The position numbers were made by a program, and so were the translations under genes. Under the pieces are notes generated by a model. That model saw only the letters and a program-made list of their open reading frames with translations. It had not been told where the DNA came from and did no database searches. Of a DNA stretch of 49,100 nt, positions 24,016 to 31,325 are shown piece after piece. The stretch is from the NCBI GenBank assembly GCA_031261285.1, contig JAISKM010000084.1, positions 1-49,100 of the forward strand, read 5' to 3'. Each line of letters opens with the position of its first letter. Position 1 is the stretch's first letter. This stretch comes from Candidatus Symbiothrix sp. (GTDB lineage Bacteria; Bacteroidota; Bacteroidia; Bacteroidales; Azobacteroidaceae).

Positions 24016-25317
24016 TTATTTTGTCAAGTTAGCGCCGTATCCGGTCAATGTTTCCCGGAGTTTGGCGCTATTCACTTTGTCGACATCAATGCCTTCGGAC
24101 ACACACAATGCCGCAGCTACGCCTGCCGCCTGTCCCAATCCCATGACTGATGCTTGCACGCGAACGGAAGCAGATGCCACGCTGTCTGCCGAAAAAGCCC
24201 TGCCTGCCACCAAGAGATTTGGGAAACCGGGTGCAATCAAACAACGATACGGAACAAACGCCGCATCTTTCAGAAATTCACACCGTTGTTTATTGTTATC
24301 GGAAGCATGTATATCCACCGGATGACATCCCCTTGAAATGGCATCGGGGAAATCGGTGGCATTGATGTATTCCTCGCCGGTGAGCGTGTGCACGCCTTTG
24401 ATACGACGGGTTTCACGGATGCCGGTTTGAGTAGCCGTACTAATCAGATAGGCGTTTCGGAAAGCAGGTACATGTTTTTGCAGTACATCGACGAACGTAA
24501 ACACATCTTCCCGAAGAAGACATTCCGCTTGAGTTGCCTTCCGATTATCCGCCATATCCACGTGCATCCGGGTCATGTTTACCACAACCGTTCCATGAGC
24601 CAGCACGCCGCAATACCACGGACCGCCAAAATTAGGCAGTTTTTGAGTTTTGCCCAGCTCTTCCAGTATTTGCCGCATATTCAGGTCGTGATAGTTGACA
24701 CCTTGATCTTTGTGACGAATCATCGGCAGGGTGTCTATGTCTACGCCTCCCAGCATGAAGATGAGCGAAGCCGGTTGCATGGTGTTGCTTGCCGGTTGCA
24801 TCGGCACACCGGCTTGAAGTGCTAAGTCGGCATCACCCGTGCAGTCGATAAAATACTTACCGGCAATTGCTTCCGACCCATTTTTGTTTTCGATGAAGAT
24901 ATGAGTCAGGGAGTTGCCCGATTGCTTACAGCCGGTCAAATAGGAGTGGAAATAAATAGATACTCCCGCTTCCAGCAACATACGTTGCGCGATCAGTTTG
25001 TATTTTTCCGGATTGAAAGTGATGTTGCCGAGTGGATTTTCCTCTCTGGCTCCTTCGATGTCTTTGAGGCGTTCGATAAATTCCCAAGGAATGCCGCCGA
25101 TCATCCGTTTGCCGTTGTAGTTAAACACGCTGATAGGAGCGACCAATCCTGCCGTTGCCATTCCACCGAAAAAACCGTAACGCTCAATGATTGCCGTGCG
25201 CGCGCCTCCTCTGGCAGCAGCCACCGCAGCGATAATGCCGGCAGGTCCGCCGCCGCATACCACTACGTCGTATTGAGCAATAACCGGACTATTTTTTAGT
25301 TGTTCAATGACTTTCAT
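24016..25317 (-). CDS. FAD-dependent oxidoreductase
   Basis: 433 aa, cytoplasmic (no signal peptide). The N-terminal dinucleotide-binding fold is YDVVVCGGGPAGIIAAVAAA (GxGxxG), followed by IIERYGFFGGMATAGL. A second signature KYFIDCTGDADLALQAGVP and a C-terminal FAD-contact region LLVAGRAFSADSVA with GLGQAAGVAAAL are typical of the FAD_oxidored family, found in many Bacteroidota glycan loci. It probably oxidises or dehydrates a sugar or sugar acid. It is 28 nt after the stop of the 111-aa gene, so they are cotranscribed. The reaction is not assigned. Confidence 0.88.
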   Translation of the reverse strand: MKVIEQLKNSPVIAQYDVVVCGGGPAGIIAAVAAARGGARTAIIERYGFFGGMATAGLVAPISVFNYNGKRMIGGIPWEFIERLKDIEGAREENPLGNITFNPEKYKLIAQRMLLEAGVSIYFHSYLTGCKQSGNSLTHIFIENKNGSEAIAGKYFIDCTGDADLALQAGVPMQPASNTMQPASLIFMLGGVDIDTLPMIRHKDQGVNYHDLNMRQILEELGKTQKLPNFGGPWYCGVLAHGTVVVNMTRMHVDMADNRKATQAECLLREDVFTFVDVLQKHVPAFRNAYLISTATQTGIRETRRIKGVHTLTGEEYINATDFPDAISRGCHPVDIHASDNNKQRCEFLKDAAFVPYRCLIAPGFPNLLVAGRAFSADSVASASVRVQASVMGLGQAAGVAAALCVSEGIDVDKVNSAKLRETLTGYGANLTK

Positions 25318-25345
25318 TTGTAATTTTTCAAATTGTAAACACCTC

Positions 25346-25681
25346 TTAGCCTTTTAATGCTATTTGAATATTTAACCGAAATTTAGGTTGATTGCCATTG
25401 ACACGACAATTCAACCGCAGCCAGTTGCCGAAATGTTTCACTCGCAAGAAGTGAAGCCCTTTTTGGGTAATCGGGTCGGACACTGTTCCCTCCTTCGCCC
25501 AGTTGACACCGTCGTGCGACAGTTCGACTTCGGCTATCAGAGACGGATTTTCTCCGGAGAGGTTTTCTACCGTGATAAAAAAGATACCTTCGTCAGCCCA
25601 ACCTGCTTCGTAGGGATTAGTTTGAAAATTTTCCGTGAAATCCTTTTTGACTTCCAGATGGGAGGCATTAAATAGTTTCAT
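25346..25681 (-). CDS. Small unrecognised protein, jelly-roll-like
   Basis: 111 aa, no signal peptide. Beta-rich segments (GIFFITVENLSGENPSLIAE, LSHDGVNWAKEG, HFLRVKHFGNWLRLNCRV) read like a small beta-sandwich. The sequence VELSHDGVNW is reminiscent of carbohydrate-binding or coat-type domains. It is tightly linked to the 312-aa protein upstream (31-nt gap) and the FAD oxidoreductase downstream. There is no counterpart in locus A. It may be a partner or domain of the 312-aa protein. Function unknown. Confidence 0.6.
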   Translation of the reverse strand: MKLFNASHLEVKKDFTENFQTNPYEAGWADEGIFFITVENLSGENPSLIAEVELSHDGVNWAKEGTVSDPITQKGLHFLRVKHFGNWLRLNCRVNGNQPKFRLNIQIALKG

Positions 25682-25712
25682 ATTGATTGTTTTTTAATGA
25701 TTGATACTAAAT

Positions 25713-26651
25713 TTATTCTTGAGAAACGACTACCGAATCAATGTAGAGGAACACGCGCCGGTTGGTGTCGGTGTCAATCCAAACCAGCGGATTCATCAAG
25801 CCATCGATACGGTGGTAAGGAGGCGAGAGAAAGATCGGATGACGCTCCAAATCGAATGTTTTGTCCTGGCATTGCATCTCGACATACTCGCGGTTCTCGG
25901 TATCAATCAACAATCGCAAGTATTGCCAATTGATTTTACAATCGGTTTCGTTGTAACACAGCGATTGATGTCCGTCGCGAATATCCTTGAAAGCATCGTG
26001 CCGTCCGTCGGGATAGCGGCGACCAAACCAGAATGGGTCGATACCCTTGGTACACCAGTCGCCTTCGGTGCCGTAAGCCCAATCTTTGTCGTCTTTTGCC
26101 GAGGGATAGGTTAGTTGCCATTTCTTTTGCAACTTTCCGTCCACCGCATTGAGATAGCGCACGCCGACGTGATAACGGTTACCCCGTTCCTGCAAATCCC
26201 AGCCCATACCAAACGCGCGAATGGATTCCTCGTGCAATCCGGGCAGTTTGCCTTTGCCGTCTACTTTGTCCTGTTCGGCGGTATAGGCGAACCACATTTC
26301 CATTTGCAAATATTTCCGTTTCAGGTGGTGGAACGAAAGCCGTTTGATGGCATGTCCCATCGAACCCGGTGCAGGCGGCTCGGCGTAGGGATTGGCAACC
26401 GGTCGAGTGGATACTTTCAGGCTGTATTGTCCCGAAAGCGACCCGTGAGAACCCGGATAGCGGAAAGTAGCCGTGCTCAACATCACGGGTGGCCACTGGT
26501 GTTTGACCATGATACTCGCGCTCTCCTCAAAATCGGGAGCATCGCAAAAGTTAGGCATAATTTCCATCCAACCGTTATATCCCGTATTAAATACGTCATG
26601 AATCAACACGTTTTTGAGCGGTTGAAATCTTGATAAATAAAATTGTTCCAT
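25713..26651 (-). CDS. 312-aa unrecognised protein, paralogue of 11104-12042
   Basis: 312 aa, no signal peptide, same length as its paralogue. Shared landmarks are SRFQPLKNVLIHDVFNTGYN, NGWMEIMPNF, SHGSLSGQYSLKV, MEMWFAYTAEQDKVDGKGKL, FWFGRRYPDGRHDAFKD, CYNETDCKINWQYLRLL and RRVFLYIDSVVVSQE. The long conserved tracts suggest an enzyme or a tightly constrained binding fold. It follows the symporter gene by 15 nt. No catalytic family is recognised, and Pfam or structure comparison was not possible. Confidence 0.7.
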   Translation of the reverse strand: MEQFYLSRFQPLKNVLIHDVFNTGYNGWMEIMPNFCDAPDFEESASIMVKHQWPPVMLSTATFRYPGSHGSLSGQYSLKVSTRPVANPYAEPPAPGSMGHAIKRLSFHHLKRKYLQMEMWFAYTAEQDKVDGKGKLPGLHEESIRAFGMGWDLQERGNRYHVGVRYLNAVDGKLQKKWQLTYPSAKDDKDWAYGTEGDWCTKGIDPFWFGRRYPDGRHDAFKDIRDGHQSLCYNETDCKINWQYLRLLIDTENREYVEMQCQDKTFDLERHPIFLSPPYHRIDGLMNPLVWIDTDTNRRVFLYIDSVVVSQE

Positions 26652-26666
26652 TTCTATAAATTTGTT

Positions 26667-28433
26667 TTAATCCATTTTGTTTTTCCGTTTCTTCACCCAA
26701 TAATTGATCAGGAATGCCACGGAGGAAACACCCAAAAAAAGTGCAGCAAACAAGAACATCTGCCCTTTCCGCTCACCGCTTCCGAATGCGATCAATCCCA
26801 TGGTGATCCCGATAACCGCATACGTTCCCATCAGGATTTTGAATGCCATGGAAGAATACATGGAGCCGGAAATTTTTGCAAGCTCCGCTTCCTTTTTTGT
26901 TAATGTCTTATTCTTTTGGAAGAGATGAGAAACGCGATCCCATCCGGCATCTTTTTCCTTTTTCCACAAGAACAATTCTATCAGCACTAAGAGCGCGACA
27001 GGAGTAACCAAACCGACAAACGCATCCACAAACTGAACATTTTGCTGAATATACGCAGAAATTGAGCCTCCTAATTCGCTATGTGTCAACAAGCCGCCGG
27101 CAGCTAAACCGAATTTTATAATAAAGCCGATGGTGTAAGTAACGCCCATGGAAATCCAAACCGATTTTGTTCCGATACGTTTGGAGAATAATCCCCAAAT
27201 AGAAGGGATAAACAGAGGCGATATGACCAGGGTAAGGATGGAAACCACTACCTTTTCGGCACCTCCCATCACAGGGATCAGAACGGCTATCAAGGTGACG
27301 AGTACTCCGTAGATATAGGTAAATAAACGTCCTACATGCATCAAGCGTTTTTCGGATGCAGCCGGGCGGAATGCCTTATAAATATCGAAGGTGAAAACAT
27401 TTGCAAACACATTGAGTGTTCCCGAAACCGTACTTAAAGTGGCGGAAACCATCGCCGCCAACATCAAACCCAACATCCCCGGACCCAACACAAGTTGGCT
27501 CATTAGCATATAGGATTGTTCCGGATTGGCGTCCGGGTTGATTGTCCGGTAAACCAAGGAGGGAATGTACCATACCAAAGGAGTTATCAAATAAAGGGCA
27601 CCTACGAGATAGACGCTCTTCTTCGCATCTTTCTCTGTCGGAACACTGATATAACGCTGTACAAAAGGCCAGTCACCGCCAATCATGAAGATATTCAGGA
27701 AGAGCCACAAGACCATCCACACCCAGGAGTATTCGCTGCTGAACAAGGAAAAATAGCCCTCCGGCGCGTTGGCAATAAAATTATCCACGCCTCCTACACT
27801 GTTGAAAGAGAGCGGAATCATGATTAAAATCATAGCTATCAACACCGCAAACTGTACCAGATCGGTCATCAACACCGCAAGGTATCCTCCTAATGCGGTA
27901 TAGATGAAAGTGATAGCGCCCAACAACAACACGGCGTAAGTCACCGACAAGTGTCCCGTTTCCGGATTAGCAAGGAAATGTCCTGCGGGTAGAGGAATCA
28001 AAGCGACAGCCATAATAGCGATAGCGTAAAGCGCCACGGCAATATGCACGCCACGTCCGATGATGCCGACGATGGTGTAAAAACGCGTCGCCGGTTGCCC
28101 GAACCGGATACTGATGTATTCGGCAGGCGAGTTAATCTTGAGTCGCGACCATTTGCCCGCGAAAAACAAGCCGACAATGATAGAGGCAATCCCCAGCGTC
28201 AGACCAACCACAATTGCCACCACACCGGAACGGAAGGCAACGCCTCCCCATACCACAAACGTACTCGCGGAAAAAATGGTCATATACGTTGATAGTCCCG
28301 ACAGCCACCAGGAAGAATTTCTACCGGCGATAAACATATCCTTGGAACTCTTGATTTTTTTACCAAGAGTTCCACCTAATACCAACAGTCCAATGAAATA
28401 GACTACTATAATAATATAATCAATTGTTGTCAT
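26667..28433 (-). CDS. Sodium:solute symporter (SSS family), locus B
   Basis: 588 aa integral membrane protein. It starts with TTIDYIIIVVYFIGLLVLGG and has the family pattern SSKDMFIAGRNSSWWLSGLS and TMITIFSAS-like TIFSASTFVVWGG. About 13 to 15 membrane spans follow, with a charged cytoplasmic loop near the C-terminus (LFLWKKEKDAGWDRVSHLF). It is longer than and distant from the locus A symporter, so it may carry a different substrate. It lies 12 nt after an MBL gene and 15 nt before the 312-aa gene. Likely imports a sugar, polyol or acid produced outside. Confidence 0.88.
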   Translation of the reverse strand: MTTIDYIIIVVYFIGLLVLGGTLGKKIKSSKDMFIAGRNSSWWLSGLSTYMTIFSASTFVVWGGVAFRSGVVAIVVGLTLGIASIIVGLFFAGKWSRLKINSPAEYISIRFGQPATRFYTIVGIIGRGVHIAVALYAIAIMAVALIPLPAGHFLANPETGHLSVTYAVLLLGAITFIYTALGGYLAVLMTDLVQFAVLIAMILIMIPLSFNSVGGVDNFIANAPEGYFSLFSSEYSWVWMVLWLFLNIFMIGGDWPFVQRYISVPTEKDAKKSVYLVGALYLITPLVWYIPSLVYRTINPDANPEQSYMLMSQLVLGPGMLGLMLAAMVSATLSTVSGTLNVFANVFTFDIYKAFRPAASEKRLMHVGRLFTYIYGVLVTLIAVLIPVMGGAEKVVVSILTLVISPLFIPSIWGLFSKRIGTKSVWISMGVTYTIGFIIKFGLAAGGLLTHSELGGSISAYIQQNVQFVDAFVGLVTPVALLVLIELFLWKKEKDAGWDRVSHLFQKNKTLTKKEAELAKISGSMYSSMAFKILMGTYAVIGITMGLIAFGSGERKGQMFLFAALFLGVSSVAFLINYWVKKRKNKMD

Positions 28434-28445
28434 TTTTCTTGTTTA

Positions 28446-29858
28446 TTATTTGCTTCCGTAAGGACCAAATATTTGTTTTACTTTATACTCTTGGTTTGAA
28501 TCTTCCAAGGAATAAATGGAATATTGGGTTCCACCCGGTTCTACTCGCACAACTATATGACCTTGTGTGCTTTTAAAATCCGATATAGTGCTACCCAATC
28601 GTACTTTATTTGCCTCGGTCATATTGCTTGCAAACACTTGAGGAGAGTTAGGAAGGGCTAACATCCTTTTGATTGTGTCGAGATTAGGCTGTACATCTCG
28701 CCATGGATGAATCAGAACCGCCTTTGGTTTCAATGCTTTCAAAAAGGCGTCGCCGTTCGTATTCGATGTGCCATGATGATTGGCTTTCATCACATCCACT
28801 TCGCCTGTGACCTCGCCAACCGGAGTTTCGATGTCTTTCCAAGCATAGGTACTCTTGCCGTTGTATTGCAGGTCGCCTCCCGCAAAATATTTGAATTTGC
28901 CGTAGGTCAAACGAAAGGTGATACTGCAAATGTTTTCTGCCGGTCCGTTTGATCCCAATGCCAGCCATTCTGTCAATTCGGGGAATGTATTTTTTACATT
29001 GGTGCCTGAACCCGTCCACACTTTACCATTGACAGCGATATTACGAATAGTGAAACCGGGGTATTTGGACGCATTTTGCTTCAACACAATCTGATCGTCT
29101 CTTCCGGCTTCAAATGGTTCGACCACAGCACCGTAAGCCGTTTTACTCCAGTTTACAAATTTGACGTAGTTGCTCATTGCATTGTTGTCGGACATATCTG
29201 CCGTCTTGTATTTAAAATTGGGATAATCCCGGTCGATCAGTGTATCGAAAGGAATTTTTGCACCAACTTCCGTCAGTCCACCCATCCTGAAATTGCCTTC
29301 GGGAGCCAGGGGCGAAGATGCCGAATAGGAGCCGAGATGATCGGCATGGTAGTGCGTAAGCAGGAGGTAATTCAACTTGTTATTACTTGCCGGTGCAATA
29401 TAATGCTTGACATAGTTGGTAATTACGGTACCTGACGTAACACTGTCATTGGGTTTGGAAGGGGTGAGTGGCGGATCAACCGTCGGACCACCGAGCGAAC
29501 CGGATGCATCTACCAACATGGTTGTACCATCGGGGAGAATATACAATGTACTCTCTCCTCTACCCGTGTTAATGGCGTGGATATCCAAACATCCTTCTAC
29601 CCAAGCGGGGAATACTTCTCCAACTTTCACTACAGGTAGAGTGGTGCCGCCATCTCCGCCATTTCCGCCGTCTCCGCCGTCTCCGCCATCTCCACCATCT
29701 CCGTTTCCGGGATCAATAGGCTCAGTGGGTTCAGTAGGCTTTTCTATTTCGGGTATATCTTTCCCGCAACCAATGGCAAATGGGAAAAGCATAAAGCCAA
29801 TGCCGGCCATGCCGCCACGTTCTAAAAAACTTCGCCTTGATATTTTTTTATTTTTCAT
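28446..29858 (-). CDS. Tat-exported MBL-fold lipoprotein with Gly/Asp linker
   Basis: 470 aa. Twin-arginine motif SRRSFLERGG (residues 7-16), lipobox cysteine C31 (AIGC), then a proline-rich and Gly/Asp repeat linker (about 38-74) that probably extends the enzyme from the membrane. The metal motif HYHADH is at H169, H171, D173 and H174. KYFAGGDLQYNG and MKANHHGTSN follow, as in the paralogues. The same C-terminal VVRVEPGGTQYSIYSLEDSN is present. It is 13 nt ahead of the symporter and 38 nt after another MBL gene, forming a tandem pair. Surface or periplasmic hydrolase; substrate unknown. Confidence 0.83.
   Translation of the reverse strand: MKNKKISRRSFLERGGMAGIGFMLFPFAIGCGKDIPEIEKPTEPTEPIDPGNGDGGDGGDGGDGGNGGDGGTTLPVVKVGEVFPAWVEGCLDIHAINTGRGESTLYILPDGTTMLVDASGSLGGPTVDPPLTPSKPNDSVTSGTVITNYVKHYIAPASNNKLNYLLLTHYHADHLGSYSASSPLAPEGNFRMGGLTEVGAKIPFDTLIDRDYPNFKYKTADMSDNNAMSNYVKFVNWSKTAYGAVVEPFEAGRDDQIVLKQNASKYPGFTIRNIAVNGKVWTGSGTNVKNTFPELTEWLALGSNGPAENICSITFRLTYGKFKYFAGGDLQYNGKSTYAWKDIETPVGEVTGEVDVMKANHHGTSNTNGDAFLKALKPKAVLIHPWRDVQPNLDTIKRMLALPNSPQVFASNMTEANKVRLGSTISDFKSTQGHIVVRVEPGGTQYSIYSLEDSNQEYKVKQIFGPYGSK
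29646..29708 (-). repeat. Gly/Asp coding minisatellite in an MBL gene
   Basis: Residues 51-71 of the MBL protein are encoded by repeats of about 9 nt giving GNGDGGDGGDGGDGGNGGDG. The region is a flexible spacer after the lipid anchor. Short tandem units of this kind tend to change in number by slippage, in multiples of three residues without loss of frame. Confidence 0.8.
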
Positions 29859-29896
29859 GATATTTTAAAATAGTTGTTTTTTTATTAGTTTGTCTA

Positions 29897-31219
29897 TCAA
29901 TTACTTGGGTAGGGACCATTAATTTGCTTGATTTTATATTCTTCATTGGTATCATCAAGCACATAGACTGTATATTTCAGCCCTTGCGGCTCTACCCGTA
30001 CCACGACATGACCTTGCGTACTATAGAATTTGGATAGATAGGCACTCAGTCTCGTCTTGTTGTCGTTGGTCATGTTGGTAGTAAATATTCTGCAACCGGT
30101 GTTGGCTGCGTACATCCGCCCGATGGTATCGGGATTAGGCTGCACATCTCGCCACACGTGGCAAAGGACGACAGAAGGATTTAATTTTTTGAGAAATGCC
30201 TCACCATTGCAGTTGGATGTCCCGTGATGGTTTGCTTTCATGACATCCACCGCCGGCACCACGTTGATTATGGGTGCTTCTACATCTTTCCACGCATACG
30301 TCGATTTGCCGTTGAATTGCAGGTCGCCTCCGGCAAAGTAGTTGAACTTGCCGTAAGACAAAAGGAACGCAAGACTGAAGACATTCTCGTCGGCATCGGC
30401 TGCTACTATACTGGCTGCGTTGCTGGGCAAAGTATTGACCGATTCAGTGCCATTACCTGTCCAAACCCAGCCGTTGCCCATGATGTTGCGTATCTGGAAG
30501 CCACTGTATTTGGATGGATTTTTCTTCAACACAATTTGGTCGGTTTTGCCGACATCAAATTTTTCGATGGTCGCGCCATAAGCCGTTTTAGCCCAATCGG
30601 TAAACTTTCGGTAATTAGCTTTGGCAGCAGCCGCAGTGGTAGTACCCGGAAAGTTGTAGGTGGGATAGTCCCGGTCTATCATCTTGTCAAACCGGAGTTT
30701 CGTCCCTACTTCTGTGATACCGTTGATGCGAAAATCGCCCGAAGCCGACAAGGGTGTATCCGTGGAATAGTTACCCATGTGGTCAGGATCCCAGTGTGTT
30801 AACATCAGGTAGTTGAGTCTGTCGTTCACTCCGTTCATGAAATGGTTGGCATAGTTAACGATTACCTGTCCCGATGTAATGGATTTGTTTGGCTTGGCAT
30901 CTGTCGGAGGAATAGCCTCGGTCGTGGGAAGCAGCGAACCTGCCACATCGACCATCATGGTTGTGCCGTCGGGAAATATGTAAAACGTACTCTCTCCTCT
31001 GCCCGTATTGATAGCATGTATGTCTAAATAGCCTTCCTGCCAAGCGGGCAAGACATCTCCCACTTTCGCTCCGGTACCGGGATCAATGGGCTTGTTGGGA
31101 TCCCCATTTCCGGAATCATCGCCTCCGCAACTACTGACAAACGGAACAAGCACAAAACCGGCACCAGCCAAACCTCCCAGTTTTATAAAATTACGTCTTG
31201 ATATTTTTTTATCTTTCAT
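29897..31219 (-). CDS. Tat-exported MBL-fold lipoprotein with HxDxDH motif
   Basis: 440 aa from the ATG at 31219. The longer frame to 31282 adds 21 residues encoded by a hairpin and lacks a normal start. SRRNFIK (residues 7-13) is the twin-arginine motif and the lipobox ends at C31 (VSSC), followed by GGDDSGNGD. The metal motif is THWDPDH (H142, D144, D146, H147), so the second His of the canonical HxHxDH is Asp. This HxDxDH form is known in ComEC-type MBL domains. KFNYFAGGDLQFN and MKANHHGTSN follow. It is 106 nt after the SusD stop, separated by a hairpin. Paralogue of 12091-13443 with very similar ends. Confidence 0.83.
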   Translation of the reverse strand: MKDKKISRRNFIKLGGLAGAGFVLVPFVSSCGGDDSGNGDPNKPIDPGTGAKVGDVLPAWQEGYLDIHAINTGRGESTFYIFPDGTTMMVDVAGSLLPTTEAIPPTDAKPNKSITSGQVIVNYANHFMNGVNDRLNYLMLTHWDPDHMGNYSTDTPLSASGDFRINGITEVGTKLRFDKMIDRDYPTYNFPGTTTAAAAKANYRKFTDWAKTAYGATIEKFDVGKTDQIVLKKNPSKYSGFQIRNIMGNGWVWTGNGTESVNTLPSNAASIVAADADENVFSLAFLLSYGKFNYFAGGDLQFNGKSTYAWKDVEAPIINVVPAVDVMKANHHGTSNCNGEAFLKKLNPSVVLCHVWRDVQPNPDTIGRMYAANTGCRIFTTNMTNDNKTRLSAYLSKFYSTQGHVVVRVEPQGLKYTVYVLDDTNEEYKIKQINGPYPSN

Positions 31220-31248
31220 AATAGTTGAATTTTTTGTGTTATGAATCA

Positions 31249-31283
31249 GTTGAAAGGTGCCCCTTGCGGGGACACTTTTCAAC
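31249..31283. terminator. Hairpin between SusD and MBL genes
   Basis: On the minus strand GTTGAAA pairs with TTTCAAC. Inside, GTG pairs with CAC and CCCC with GGGG around a GCA loop, broken by one mismatch and one bulge. A run of A/T lies on both sides. It may be an attenuator, partial terminator or RNA-processing site that lowers MBL expression relative to SusCD, or a dispersed repeat. Confidence 0.4.
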
Positions 31284-31325
31284 TATTTTTTTTGCTTATT
31301 CCTGAATGGGATAATCGAACTTAAA

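Noticed and set aside
12091..31219. Genuine ComEC DNA-uptake proteins.
   Set aside because: ComEC has a long membrane competence domain; these are single MBL domains of about 420-470 aa with export signals and no membrane channel.
31220..31282. An upstream extension of the MBL gene at 29897.
   Set aside because: The added 21 residues are encoded by the hairpin 31249-31283, have a non-ATG start and would put the twin-arginine signal away from the N-terminus.
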